Shown piece after piece: positions 1 through 8,859 of a DNA stretch of 50,215 nucleotides. The notes beneath the pieces are model-generated. The model searched no databases, was not told where the DNA came from, and worked only from the letters and a program-made list of their open reading frames with translations. Positions within the stretch are counted from its first letter, which is position 1. The number at the start of each line of letters is the position of its first letter. The position numbers and the translations under genes are program-made. This stretch comes from Cyanobacteria bacterium SZAS LIN-3 (GTDB taxonomy: Bacteria > Cyanobacteriota > Vampirovibrionia > Obscuribacterales > Obscuribacteraceae), in contig JAFEAV010000048.1 in the NCBI GenBank assembly GCA_018266215.1, forward strand, positions 1 to 50,215, in the 5' to 3' direction.

Positions 1-2
1 CG

Positions 3-1307
3 CCGAAGTCTTTAACTGCGAATCTGACGCTGGGCCGCACTCATATCATCTTTTTTACGATGCTGATACTAGGCTTTATAGTGATTATTCGATACCCTCC
101 GGCCAAAAAATATGAAATACTGCCCCGTGAAGTAGTTGGCGGCCTTACATTGATTCCATCGAACGAACAAAACGTTTTTATTCGCGATAAAGCAACATGG
201 GTTGGGTATCTGCTGATAGGCACCTATTGTCTGGTTCTGGCATCGATGGGGCCGGTCGTGCCCTACTTGCGCGACGAACAAAAGCTCAATTACACAATCA
301 GTTCTTTCCACTTCAGCGCCTGGGCACTGGGTGGTATCACGGCAGGCACCATTGGCCACATCGTGATAGGCAAGCTCGGTTGCTCGAGGGCCATCTGGAT
401 ATGCGCCGCTGGACTGGCCGCCGCCACCGCCCTCTTGATCTCAGTCAAGCTGCCGTTCTTCACAATATTGTCCGGATATATTGGTGGCACCTGCGGTAGC
501 ATGATGGGCCACTCCCTCACCAGCATTATGTCCAGACGCTTCGGCGTCCAGCGCACAATCGGCATCACTGAAGCAAACATAGGAGGCAGCCTCTTTGCGC
601 TTTGCGCCCCACTTTTAGTAGGGCAATGCGTGCGTTTGGGCCTGACCTGGCGAGCGGCTTTACTGGTGCCGCTCCTGTTTTTCTTTTGTCTCTTCGTATC
701 TTCGCGCAAGGTATTCAACAATTTCAACGCCGCGACAAGCGGCTTCGCTACGGGCACACTGCCGGTGCGATACTGGTTTTTCTGGTTTGTCATATGGTTT
801 AGTGTCGCCAGCGAGTGGTCAATTATTTACTGGACATCGGAGTTTCTGGAAAAAGCAAAAGGTCTGGTGAGAGAAGATGCCATCCAATCAATCAGCATTT
901 TTCTCGTGACAATGCTCGTGGGTCGTGTGCTGGGCTCGAGACTGGCCAGAACTTTCAGCGTCGGGCCCCTGCTTCTCGCCGCATCGGCAGTTGCTCTTGG
1001 CGGATTTCTCGTGTACTGGCTGGCTCCTTCTCGTCCACTTTCCCTGATCGGGTTGGCAATTACCGGTCTCGGCAACGCCAATGTTTATCCCCTGAGCTAT
1101 TCTCAAGCTCTGGGGGTGGCGGAGGAAAAAGCCGGTCTGGCCGCCGCCAGAATGTCTCTCAGCACCGGCACCGCCGTCTTGATCACGCCCCTGCTTTTAG
1201 GGGCACTTGGGGACCGCTACGGCATCGAGAAAGCCTTTGCTGTGGTGGCGGCTTTAATGATGCTGGCCATGATATTGCTGGCAATTGCCGCCGGGCGAAA
1301 AAAATAG
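3..1307 (+). CDS. MFS transporter, 5' end outside window
   Basis: Integral membrane transporter of the major facilitator superfamily; substrate unknown. From about residue 45 after the ATG at 60 there are twelve hydrophobic segments in 6+6 layout, with a charged loop between segments 6 and 7, so a whole MFS domain is present. The frame stays open to the left edge of the window, and the ATG at 60 falls inside another hydrophobic stretch (IIFFTMLILGFIVII). The true start is therefore probably upstream and the protein carries at least one extra N-terminal membrane segment, either an added helix or the end of a second fused domain. It is followed 51 nt later by a small secreted protein gene. MFS assignment is firm; the start and substrate are not. 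Confidence 0.75.
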   Translation, partial: PKSLTANLTLGRTHIIFFTMLILGFIVIIRYPPAKKYEILPREVVGGLTLIPSNEQNVFIRDKATWVGYLLIGTYCLVLASMGPVVPYLRDEQKLNYTISSFHFSAWALGGITAGTIGHIVIGKLGCSRAIWICAAGLAAATALLISVKLPFFTILSGYIGGTCGSMMGHSLTSIMSRRFGVQRTIGITEANIGGSLFALCAPLLVGQCVRLGLTWRAALLVPLLFFFCLFVSSRKVFNNFNAATSGFATGTLPVRYWFFWFVIWFSVASEWSIIYWTSEFLEKAKGLVREDAIQSISIFLVTMLVGRVLGSRLARTFSVGPLLLAASAVALGGFLVYWLAPSRPLSLIGLAITGLGNANVYPLSYSQALGVAEEKAGLAAARMSLSTGTAVLITPLLLGALGDRYGIEKAFAVVAALMMLAMILLAIAAGRKK

Positions 1308-1358
1308 GAATGCCTGGGGTGCGGTAAAATAAGCGCCACCCAATTCAGGAGATTTACC

Positions 1359-1754
1359 ATGCCTTCTTCTTTGAAGCCCTTGCTTAAGCATTTGAGCCTC
1401 GCTCTGGTCCTGTCAAGCACGTTTGCTGCGACCGTTGTGGTCGCCGGTGCTCCCCAGGCCGATGCCCGCGGCGGCAAGGTCACTAAAAAACCTATGACCA
1501 TTACCGATCGCATTGAAGAATTGAGCAAAAAGATTGACGCCGGTCAGAAAGCGAATGAACTGACCCTCGATGAAGCCGATGATCTGCGTAAAAAGATCAC
1601 CAAGCTCAATGAAAAAATCGACAAGTGGAAAGCCAAAAATGGTGGCAAACTATCCTATAAGGATCAGAATGCGGCCGAGAAAGACCTCAATAAAGTCAGC
1701 GTCAAATTGCTCGAAAAGCAGCTCGCTAAGCGCACCGAAAAGCCCGGCACCTAA
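1359..1754 (+). CDS. Small secreted charged protein, paralogue A
   Basis: Function unknown. A 131-aa protein with a clear signal peptide (a Lys-containing start, then a hydrophobic run to about residue 30, and an Ala-x-Ala-like site). The mature part is highly charged and predicted helical, with heptad-like spacing (TDRIEELSKKIDAG, LRKKITKLNEKID), then a conserved GGKLSY block. The ATG is supported by AGGAG seven nt upstream. It is clearly homologous to the protein at 2476-2832, which shares ELTL.EAD.LR, K.NGGKLSY and EKDLNKVS. The YaeQ-like gene lies between the two copies. A periplasmic or cell-surface role is inferred only from the signal peptide. Confidence 0.75.
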   Translation: MPSSLKPLLKHLSLALVLSSTFAATVVVAGAPQADARGGKVTKKPMTITDRIEELSKKIDAGQKANELTLDEADDLRKKITKLNEKIDKWKAKNGGKLSYKDQNAAEKDLNKVSVKLLEKQLAKRTEKPGT

Positions 1755-1781
1755 TACACAACACGCCAGTGAAGTAAACCC

Positions 1782-2330
1782 GTGAAATTCAGTTTCAATA
1801 TTCAGGCCAGTACCGATAAAAACTCGCATAGCGAAAAGCTTGTCATAGTGGCCTTCGACAATGAATCGGGAGAGCATATAGCGCTCAAGCTTCTGGCGTA
1901 TTTGATGTTCATAGAACGGCATCCTCATATAGATGAGGATGCCGGCTGGCATTTTACGCCCGATTTGATTGCCCGGGATGAAGGCGGCGATATCACTTTG
2001 TGGGTTGACTGCGGTAGTGTCTCGGTCAAGAAGGTCGATACCATCGCCACCAAGGTGCGCAGCAGCATTGACTTTTATATTTTTCGCAGCACCGAGCGCG
2101 AAATGGATAATTTCTATCGCATCATCAAAGACAAGGTAAAACACATCCAGAACGTCAAGTGCATAAGCTTCGATGATGAGTTCGTGCGCGGCATCGGTGC
2201 CTGTCTCGACCGCACCAACAATCTGGAAGCCTATGTCACCGACGAGATGATTACTCTGACAATCACAAATTCATTCGGCAAGCACGAAGCCTATTCCACA
2301 GTGCACAAAATTACTCCCGTCTCCGCCTAG
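1782..2330 (+). CDS. YaeQ-like family protein
   Basis: A 182-aa cytoplasmic protein resembling YaeQ, a family with a PD-(D/E)xK nuclease-like fold and no settled function. Matching features are the helix LKLLAYLMFIE (about residues 35-45), an acidic stretch before PDL, the ITLWVDCG strand (about 71-78) followed by KKVDTIATK, and a late YIFR strand. Length fits the family (about 180 aa). The ATG lies 27 nt after the upstream small secreted gene, so co-transcription is likely. The assignment rests on pattern recognition of the central block; the C-terminal third diverges. A catalytic role as a nuclease has not been shown for the family. Confidence 0.55.
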   Translation: MKFSFNIQASTDKNSHSEKLVIVAFDNESGEHIALKLLAYLMFIERHPHIDEDAGWHFTPDLIARDEGGDITLWVDCGSVSVKKVDTIATKVRSSIDFYIFRSTEREMDNFYRIIKDKVKHIQNVKCISFDDEFVRGIGACLDRTNNLEAYVTDEMITLTITNSFGKHEAYSTVHKITPVSA

Positions 2331-2475
2331 TTGTATGTCGGCTACAAAGCCAAACTGGAACCGAATAGCCACCCCTCCGTCGTAGCTGATGGAACGCTTT
2401 TCAAATGGCTGTTTTATCTTTCAACGGCAATCAAGAAATCTAGAGGTTGCCTCTGATGTCTGCGGAGGACCAATT

Positions 2476-2832
2476 ATGAATCGTACTTTTATTAAACAAA
2501 TGTCTCTGTGTCTGGCATTAGCAGCCGGTCTCAGCGGCTTGGTCGGGGCCGAAGCCCGCGCTCGTCAAAAATACACCATCACCACTCGCATCAACGCCCT
2601 GTCGGCCAAAGTCGCTCGTGGTCAGCGTTCCGGCGAATTGACCCTGAAGGAAGCCGACTCCCTGCGCGACGACCTCAACCATATCAACGACAAAATCGAC
2701 CGCTATAAGTCCAAGAATGGCGGCAAGCTCAGCTATGCCAACCAGAATACAATCGAAAAAGATCTGAATAAAGTCAGTCTGCGAGTACAGAAGAAAGAAT
2801 TGTCTAAGCGCGCGGCTCGGCCAAACGAATAG
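2476..2832 (+). CDS. Small secreted charged protein, paralogue B
   Basis: Function unknown. A 118-aa protein with a signal peptide (MNRTFIK then a hydrophobic segment ending near AEARA) and a charged helical mature part. The ATG at 2476 is chosen over an upstream in-frame start at 2389 because it has a GGAGG ribosome site at 2464-2468 and gives a normal signal peptide. It shares about half of its mature residues with the 1359-1754 protein, including K.NGGKLSY and EKDLNKVS. The last 29 nt overlap the 3' end of the convergent MFS gene. Confidence 0.72.
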   Translation: MNRTFIKQMSLCLALAAGLSGLVGAEARARQKYTITTRINALSAKVARGQRSGELTLKEADSLRDDLNHINDKIDRYKSKNGGKLSYANQNTIEKDLNKVSLRVQKKELSKRAARPNE

Positions 2833-4087
2833 GGCAAACGGCTCCCACTGGCGCGAAGTTCCATAACTTGAGCGACAGGATCACCGTGGCTAATTGAAAG
2901 CCGCTGATCAAGGCAATGCACATCGGCCATCCTCCCTGGTTCCAGATCAGACTGGGGAGGAAGCCACCGAGACTGCCTCCCAGATAGTAGAAACAAACAT
3001 ATAGACCAGCCGCCGAGGACGTTCCGGTCACGGCGAAGGTGCGCAGTGACGCCGTTGTGGCTGACTGACAGACAAACAGTGCCGCCGATGATATGGCCAG
3101 ACCGGTCAGTATCACCGGTACGCTTGGTATGAGGGTAAGGAAATTAGCGAGAACGCTTATCAAAACCGCCGCTATCAGTGCGCGGTGAAAGCCGATCTGG
3201 TCTATCACTTTGCCTGTGTGCGGTGTGATCACCGCGCCCAGCAGATAAACGCAGAAGAGCCAGCTCATGGCCTGCAGTCCCAGCGAGAAGGGTGCGGCCG
3301 AGAGGTGGAAAGTGACATAGGTGAAGAGCGCTACAAGCGTAAAAAGTATATTCATGCCGACTATGAAACTGCCCAGGAGCTGCGGGTTTCTCAACTGTTC
3401 CAGCATCGAGGCGGTGACACTGCGACGGCTTGTTTCGCGTTTGAATTTGCGTGCCCGCGGCAGGAAAATCTGGGCCAGCAACGCGCAGGCGATGTCGAGT
3501 GCGGCCAGAAGGGCAAAGGAAAATTGCCAGCCGCCGTGGGCCGCCGCCAGGCCGGAGATCAGTCGGCCGGCGAAGCCGCCGCAGACGTTGCCTGTGACAT
3601 AGAAGGTCATGGCTTTGCCGATGCCGTATTCGGACCATTCTTCCGAGACATAAGCCATGGAGATGGCAAAGATGGCGGGCAGAATCAGGCCCTGGACAAA
3701 ACGCCAGAAAACCAGCTCGTGCAGGCTGCCGGAGAGAGAAGCTATAAAAGTAGGGATAGCAATCAGGGCCATGGCCGGCACTATTACTCTTTTGCGGCCC
3801 AGTCTGTCGGCAAAGACGCCGATTATCGGGGCGGCCAGGGCCACACCCAGGCTGGTGGAGCTGACGGTCAGGCTGACGTCACTGGTGCTGGCGCTGAAGA
3901 AGTCCTTGAGCGAGGGCAAGAGGGGCTGGGTGGCGTATAAATTGAGGAAGGCGCAGAAACCGGTGATGGCTACGCCGGCCATACTTTTAGGGCTTATGCC
4001 CTGGCGGCAGTCCGGGCAGGGACCACTCCTGGGGGGCAAAAGGTTATTTTCAGCCGGGGCTTGTCTGTCTATTAAATGTGGCGACAT
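2804..4087 (-). CDS. MFS exporter, YnfM-like
   Basis: A 427-aa inner-membrane transporter of the major facilitator superfamily, most like the YnfM/arabinose-efflux-type branch. Twelve hydrophobic segments are visible. The loop 2-3 signature is present as FADRLGRKRVI, following GVALAAPIIGV. An N-terminal hydrophilic tail of about 35 residues precedes the first helix. It is transcribed divergently from a LysR-type regulator gene at 4185 with a 97-nt shared control region, the usual arrangement for a regulator controlling its neighbour. Its 3' end overlaps that of the convergent small secreted gene. Export of a small organic compound is inferred; the substrate cannot be told from sequence. Confidence 0.85.
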   Translation of the reverse strand: MSPHLIDRQAPAENNLLPPRSGPCPDCRQGISPKSMAGVAITGFCAFLNLYATQPLLPSLKDFFSASTSDVSLTVSSTSLGVALAAPIIGVFADRLGRKRVIVPAMALIAIPTFIASLSGSLHELVFWRFVQGLILPAIFAISMAYVSEEWSEYGIGKAMTFYVTGNVCGGFAGRLISGLAAAHGGWQFSFALLAALDIACALLAQIFLPRARKFKRETSRRSVTASMLEQLRNPQLLGSFIVGMNILFTLVALFTYVTFHLSAAPFSLGLQAMSWLFCVYLLGAVITPHTGKVIDQIGFHRALIAAVLISVLANFLTLIPSVPVILTGLAISSAALFVCQSATTASLRTFAVTGTSSAAGLYVCFYYLGGSLGGFLPSLIWNQGGWPMCIALISGFQLATVILSLKLWNFAPVGAVCPIRLAEPRA

Positions 4088-4131
4088 ACCATCATTATGT
4101 TGTGACGGCTGTCATACGTCCAATATATAAT

Positions 4132-4161
4132 TAGTTGGTAACTAGACGCTCTGAGTATAAT
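4132..4161 (+). promoter_or_regulatory. Shared control region of MFS/LysR pair
   Basis: Between the divergent genes there is a perfect TATAAT at 4156-4161, correctly placed as the -10 of the LysR gene. A TTGGTA at 4135-4140 could serve as a poor -35. The dyad TAGTT-GGT-AACTA spans 4132-4144 and is a candidate regulator half-site overlapping the -35. The -10 is clear; the operator role is inferred. Confidence 0.45.
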
Positions 4162-4184
4162 AGTGCCCGGTTGCCGGTAGATTA

Positions 4185-5063
4185 ATGGAAATCAGACATC
4201 TGCGCTACTTTCTTGCCGTGGCCGAGGAGCTTAACTTTTCTCGGGCGGCTGCCCGGCTGAACATGGCCCAGCCGCCCCTGAGTCAGCAGATCATGCAACT
4301 GGAGTCGCATCTCGGGGTGCAGTTATTTGAGCGCGAGACGCGGCCGATTCGTCTGACCGTGGCCGGACTTACTCTGCTGGAGCAGGCCCGACCGCTGATA
4401 AAACGTTTCGATCAGCTGGAGTTGAAATTGCAATTGATGGGCAGCGGCGACACCGGTTCTCTTGCTATCGGCTTTGTTTCTTCGGCCATGTATGAGCTTT
4501 TGCCCGATGTCTTGAAAAATTTTCGCGCCAGATATCCCAGAGTGCATGTCGATTTGACCGAGCTCACTGGGCTGGAACAGGAGGAGGCCCTGCATGAGCA
4601 CAGCATTGACGTGGCCTTCATCCGTGGTACTTCCAGCGATCCTGATTTTGTCGGTGAAGTGGTGGTGGAGGAACCACTGGTGGTGGCGGTGCCCTCGCAA
4701 TGGGAGCTGGCAAAAAAAGACTCGGTTGCGCTCAAGTCCCTCAGTAAAGAGCCTTTTATTGTCTTTCCCACCAAGCCGGATCCCAGTTTTGCCAACTTTA
4801 TCAAGTCGCTCTGTCGGCAGGCAGGTTTTGAGCCCCGGGTGATGCAGGAGGCAAATGAGCTGCAGACGGCCGTCAGTCTGGTCGCCAGTGGCATCGGCAT
4901 AAGCTTGATGCCGGCCTCGGTGCAGATGTTGCAACGTCGCGGCGTATCTTATGTCACCCTGAAGGAGCCCGCTCCCCGCACCGTCATTTCGGTCCTGCAT
5001 CGCAAGAATGATCCCGGCCCCAGTCTCAGGAACTTCCTTTCGGTTCTGGCCGAACGCGTGTAA
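4185..5063 (+). CDS. LysR-type transcriptional regulator
   Basis: A 292-aa DNA-binding regulator. Residues 1-60 form the typical LysR winged helix (MEIRHLRYFLAVAEELNF, then SRAAARLNMAQPPLSQQI and LFERE). Residues 90-290 are the periplasmic-binding-protein-like effector domain, including SLAIGFVSS, the VAVP block and GIGISLMPASVQ. Length is normal. The arrangement with the divergent MFS gene suggests that it controls that exporter in response to the transported compound or a related one. Confidence 0.92.
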   Translation: MEIRHLRYFLAVAEELNFSRAAARLNMAQPPLSQQIMQLESHLGVQLFERETRPIRLTVAGLTLLEQARPLIKRFDQLELKLQLMGSGDTGSLAIGFVSSAMYELLPDVLKNFRARYPRVHVDLTELTGLEQEEALHEHSIDVAFIRGTSSDPDFVGEVVVEEPLVVAVPSQWELAKKDSVALKSLSKEPFIVFPTKPDPSFANFIKSLCRQAGFEPRVMQEANELQTAVSLVASGIGISLMPASVQMLQRRGVSYVTLKEPAPRTVISVLHRKNDPGPSLRNFLSVLAERV

Positions 5064-5162
5064 AATTTGATGCAACTATTTCTCTTTACCTTCGTATCCA
5101 ATTTGTCGGCTTGAGCAAGCAATCAAGGCGAGCGCCCCTTTCAATCTGGAGTTTTCCCGACA

Positions 5163-6245
5163 ATGCAAAAAGTCACCCGACCAAAATCGCTTGCGGCGCT
5201 GTTCCTCCTGCCACTGGCGCTTTCCGGTGCTTTGTGGACTGATGCCTGCGCCCAGCCGGCGCAGCAGATGCAGCCGGGGCGTGGTCTGAGGGGAGGAGGC
5301 GATAGGGCGGCGGCGATCAAGGCGCTGCTTGGCTCAAGAAAGGGCAATGCTCCCGTGCCCGCCAATGTCGTCTACGAAGATTGGCTCAATACCAAATCCA
5401 ACCGCAAACTGCCGGTCAAGATCTATTTGCCGACTGTCGGCCAGGCGCCCTATCCTCTGGTGATTTTTTCGCATGGTCTGGGCGGATCGCGCGAAGCCGC
5501 GCCATACCTGGGCGATTACTGGTCCCATCACGGTTTTCTCTGTATCTTTGTGCAGCATCCCGGCAGCGATACCTCAGTTGTGCAAGCCGGTCTCGGCGGC
5601 GGCAAAGAAGGGCTGATGGCCACGATGAAAGAGGCAGCCAATGGTCCCAATCTTCTCGATCGGGCTTTTGATGTTCATTTCGTCATCGATGAAGTGGAGC
5701 GGCGCATCCATACTGACCCCAAACTCAAAGGCCAGGTGCAGCTTTCAAAGATTGCGGTGGCCGGGCATTCCTTTGGCGCAGGCACCGCTCTGGCTATTGC
5801 CGGGCAAAATTTCCCCGTCGGCAAATTTGCCGATGATCGGGTGAAAGCAGCCATATATCTATGTCCGCCCGTGATCGGTGCCGGTAGTTTTGTGCCCGAG
5901 CAGCGCTATGGCGGCATTCATATTCCCGGTTTGCTCATGACCGGCACCGAGGACAACAGCCCCATCGGTGGCACCAGAGCCGAGGACAGGCGCATTCCCT
6001 ACGACGGCATGACTGCCTCCCATCAGTATCTGGTCAACTTCCAGGGCGCTGATCACGGGGTCTTTGGCGGTCGCGCCTATCGCACACCGGCGGCCAATGA
6101 TGCGAAGTTTCAACAGATGATCGCCGAGGTAACGACTAAATTTCTTGATGCCACGCTAAACAATGATCAGGCCGCCGCCAAGTGGCTGGATAATGGCGGT
6201 GCTGCTAAGTATCTTGGTAATGCCGCGGTTTTTGAGCACAAGTAG
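5163..6245 (+). CDS. Secreted alpha/beta hydrolase
   Basis: A 360-aa exported serine hydrolase of the dienelactone-hydrolase/PAF-acetylhydrolase-like group. It has an N-terminal signal peptide ending near DACAQ. An oxyanion-hole strand reads VIFSHGLGGSRE (about residue 100). The nucleophile elbow GHSFG places the catalytic Ser at 203. The late GADHG motif gives the likely catalytic His at 298. The substrate, an ester or possibly an ester polymer, cannot be told. It appears monocistronic, with 99 nt before and 88 nt after. The ATG follows a weak ribosome site. Confidence 0.8.
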   Translation: MQKVTRPKSLAALFLLPLALSGALWTDACAQPAQQMQPGRGLRGGGDRAAAIKALLGSRKGNAPVPANVVYEDWLNTKSNRKLPVKIYLPTVGQAPYPLVIFSHGLGGSREAAPYLGDYWSHHGFLCIFVQHPGSDTSVVQAGLGGGKEGLMATMKEAANGPNLLDRAFDVHFVIDEVERRIHTDPKLKGQVQLSKIAVAGHSFGAGTALAIAGQNFPVGKFADDRVKAAIYLCPPVIGAGSFVPEQRYGGIHIPGLLMTGTEDNSPIGGTRAEDRRIPYDGMTASHQYLVNFQGADHGVFGGRAYRTPAANDAKFQQMIAEVTTKFLDATLNNDQAAAKWLDNGGAAKYLGNAAVFEHK

Positions 6246-6289
6246 AATCGAACTATTTGTACATTACCCACAGCATAATTTTGTCAGTC

Positions 6290-6298
6290 TGCGATAAT
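6290..6298 (+). promoter_or_regulatory. Extended -10 promoter of SDR gene
   Basis: TGC-GATAAT lies 36 nt before the SDR start codon and resembles an extended -10 element. No convincing -35 is seen. A similar TGCGGTAAAAT element precedes the small secreted gene at 1359. Confidence 0.3.
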
Positions 6299-6333
6299 AG
6301 ACCCTGGCAATCTGTTCGGGTGGAGGCAAAGGC

Positions 6334-7122
6334 ATGGAGTTGGGTTTGCGGGGCAAGACCGCCCTCGTTACTGGAGCTAGCTATGGGCTCGGGTACCACT
6401 GCGCCAGGGAACTGGCCATGGAAGGTGTGGATGTTGTCATTTGCGGCCGCGATCAGCAGAAGATAGTCGCCGCCGCCCACCATATCAATGCCGACACGGG
6501 AGTGAAAGTGCTTGGTACCCAGGCGGATCTGACCAAAGAGCAGGACCTGGAGCGCCTCGTTGCCGAGGCCGATAAATTTCTCGGACATATCGATATTCTC
6601 GTCGTCAATACCGGTCACCCACCGACGCATCCCTTTTCGGTAGCCACCAATGAGCAGTGGCGGGAAGGTATGGATATGGTCTTGTGGCCGCCTATTTTGC
6701 TCACCCGTCTCTGTCTCGATGCAATGAAAAAGCGCCGCTACGGACGCATTATTTTTATCGGCTCGATCTTTGGCCTGGAGCCCGAGCAATCATCGGTTGT
6801 GCAGAGCACGCTGCGCACCGGTCTCAATGCTCTATCCAAGTGTATAGCCGCCGAGGCCGCTCCCAAAGGCGTCACCTCTAATGTCATTGCCCCGGGCTAC
6901 TTTGACACACCTCTGGTGCACGAGCTGGCCCAACGCTATGCCACCGAAGCCGGTGTCACACAAGCGGAGGTGATGACCGAGTGGAAGCATTCGGCTCCCG
7001 TGCAACAGTTCGGTAAGCCGGAGGATCTTGGGGCCCTGGTGTGTTTCCTGGCTTCCCCCCGGGCGGCATTTTTAACTGGTACAACTATTGTTATGGACGG
7101 CGGCGCTTTAAAACAGTACTAA
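6334..7122 (+). CDS. SDR family oxidoreductase with altered active site
   Basis: A 262-aa Rossmann-fold protein of the short-chain dehydrogenase/reductase superfamily, close to beta-ketoacyl-ACP-reductase-like members. The cofactor loop TGASYGLG is at residues 12-19, NTG replaces NNAG, and APGYFDTP and the C-terminal TGTTIVMDGG are standard. Ser144 of the catalytic triad is present, but aligning to the usual S-x12-Y-x3-K puts Gln157 where Tyr should be and Arg161 where Lys should be. Some SDR subgroups are known to lack the Tyr, so this may be a divergent enzyme or a non-catalytic protein. It is followed 21 nt later by the VWA gene. Confidence 0.85.
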   Translation: MELGLRGKTALVTGASYGLGYHCARELAMEGVDVVICGRDQQKIVAAAHHINADTGVKVLGTQADLTKEQDLERLVAEADKFLGHIDILVVNTGHPPTHPFSVATNEQWREGMDMVLWPPILLTRLCLDAMKKRRYGRIIFIGSIFGLEPEQSSVVQSTLRTGLNALSKCIAAEAAPKGVTSNVIAPGYFDTPLVHELAQRYATEAGVTQAEVMTEWKHSAPVQQFGKPEDLGALVCFLASPRAAFLTGTTIVMDGGALKQY

Positions 7123-7143
7123 AATTCGGTTTGTGATCTTTAA

Positions 7144-7962
7144 ATGTTGAAAGCAAAAAGGCAAAAACTCAGTGCACTGCTCGCAGCGGCTGGCGCTGCT
7201 ATTGGCCTGTCTTGTGCGCCTCCGGCAGGGGCCGCCGAAGATGCGCCGCCTAATGTCTCGGTCGGCGTACCTCCGGTTTCGCCGGCCGGTTCCTCGGCGC
7301 CCTGTCTCACGCCTGCCCGGGAAAAGATTCTAGAGCCATACAATATCGAGCTCATTGTCGACGTCTCCGGCTCGATGAGCGATGAAGACGGCACCGGCGG
7401 TTTGAGTAAGTTTGAGTGGTGTCATCGCCAGGTGCGAGATCTGGTCAAACGACTGGCACCCTACAACAAGACCGTGACGCTGACAACTTTCAACAATCTT
7501 TTTTCCACCAGGGAAAACTGTGGCTTGTCCGATGTTGAACAGGTCTACGCCAATACCATGCCGGCTGGTTTGACCGATCTTGTCGATCCTCTCAATGCCA
7601 GTTTCGCCAGAATCAAGGCTGCTTTCGAGAGCAATCCCAATGCCGAGAAGCGCGCCTTGATCGTGGTAATCACCGATGGCCTGCCCAATATTCCGCGGGA
7701 TACCGGCGAGGTTAACCGCGCCATTGTTGCTTTTACACAGAGTCTGGGTGCCAACGATCAAGTGTTGATTACATTCTTGCAAGTAGGCGATACTTTTGAC
7801 GGGCAGAGCTTCCACAAGACGCTGGATAATCACCTGGTGACGGAGGGCGCGGCTTTTGACATAGTCAACACCCAGACCTTTGCGCAGTTGAAGGCGAAGG
7901 GTATCACCGAAGCACTGATCGACAGCATCGAGCATGCCAATTCATCGGCCAAAAAACCTTAA
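7144..7962 (+). CDS. Secreted von Willebrand factor A domain protein
   Basis: A 272-aa exported protein. The signal peptide covers residues 1-30 and is followed by a Pro-rich linker. The VWA domain begins at about 68 with the metal-ion-dependent adhesion site DVSGS (Asp73, Ser75, Ser77), has a Thr at TDLVDPL and the conserved Asp in VVITDGLPN. Such domains bind partner proteins through a divalent metal. There is no C-terminal anchor. It starts 21 nt after the SDR gene and ends 6 nt before the convergent thioredoxin gene. The partner is unknown. Confidence 0.82.
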   Translation: MLKAKRQKLSALLAAAGAAIGLSCAPPAGAAEDAPPNVSVGVPPVSPAGSSAPCLTPAREKILEPYNIELIVDVSGSMSDEDGTGGLSKFEWCHRQVRDLVKRLAPYNKTVTLTTFNNLFSTRENCGLSDVEQVYANTMPAGLTDLVDPLNASFARIKAAFESNPNAEKRALIVVITDGLPNIPRDTGEVNRAIVAFTQSLGANDQVLITFLQVGDTFDGQSFHKTLDNHLVTEGAAFDIVNTQTFAQLKAKGITEALIDSIEHANSSAKKP

Positions 7963-7968
7963 CCGGGG

Positions 7969-8859
7969 CTATTTTACGATTCTCAATTTGGGGCGAGAGG
8001 GCGATAATTTCCGCCAGCCGAATAGCTCCAGCAGCGCGCCAATAATACCGCCGGCAATACCGAAGATATAAGGTAATATCGAGACTGTGGCTAATCTTTT
8101 ATTGGCGATATCCAGCTCCGCCAGCGGCTTTTTATTCAGGGCGTCGAGGGCGGCCTTGACCGTCCAGTTCAGATCTTTGCCATTGGCTACAGTCGTCACA
8201 ATCATGCCGCTTTGCGGCTCGACCAGATCCAGTTGCGGTATGGCATTGACTTTGTTTGCCGCCGCAATCGGATTATTGAAGGCGATCTTTCCCTTCTCCT
8301 GGAAAATTATCTGCGGCCAGGGCATCTCATGCATTGTCACAAAATCGGCCAGGTGCTGCGCGTCGTAGTCCAGGCTGACGCCGACTACGTCCAGTCCCTG
8401 GTCGTGATACTTGTCCCAGACTTCCAGTACATGCGGCAGTCCGGCGACACAGGGCCCGCACCAGGTGGCCCAGTAGTCGACCAGCAACAGTTTGCCCTGG
8501 CAATTTTTGATGTCGAAATTGCCGCCGGCAACGGTTGGCCCGACGATTGCTTGTTTGGTAGCGGCGTCGGCGGGCCGCTGCTCCCAGTAGGTGTAGCCGA
8601 TGCTGTAGCCCGGTAAAAAGACGGTTGGGAGAATCATGCCCAGCAGAGCCGCCAGCAGTGCGCCAAAAAACGCTCGCTTGCAGAGCCAGGCCGCCAGGGC
8701 GGAGACACCAAGCACGACAAGTAACATAAACCATACATGTTGCGGCAGGGCCACATTTTGTCTGTCAAAATCCTGCAAAGTCAAAAGCGCCCAGTGGCCG
8801 CAGCAGAGAGCACAGAGGCCGCTCAGTGCAAAGCGTATTACTTTTATTGCAGCTGACAT
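7969..8859 (-). CDS. Membrane-anchored TlpA-like thioredoxin
   Basis: A 296-aa protein. Three hydrophobic segments lie in residues 5-85, followed by an extracytoplasmic thioredoxin domain (about 105-235) of the TlpA/ResA type with the redox site WCGPC at Cys134/Cys137, and a last membrane segment near the C-terminus (YIFGIAGGIIGALLEL). Thiol-disulfide exchange on exported proteins is the likely role, for example with cytochrome c or other Cys-containing secreted proteins. The start overlaps the end of the upstream gene by 16 nt, so the two are translated together. Confidence 0.82.
   Translation of the reverse strand: MSAAIKVIRFALSGLCALCCGHWALLTLQDFDRQNVALPQHVWFMLLVVLGVSALAAWLCKRAFFGALLAALLGMILPTVFLPGYSIGYTYWEQRPADAATKQAIVGPTVAGGNFDIKNCQGKLLLVDYWATWCGPCVAGLPHVLEVWDKYHDQGLDVVGVSLDYDAQHLADFVTMHEMPWPQIIFQEKGKIAFNNPIAAANKVNAIPQLDLVEPQSGMIVTTVANGKDLNWTVKAALDALNKKPLAELDIANKRLATVSILPYIFGIAGGIIGALLELFGWRKLSPSRPKLRIVK

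Noticed and set aside
3185..3940. A plus-strand open frame inside the MFS gene
   Set aside because: Antisense to a clear 12-helix transporter; composition is not protein-like.
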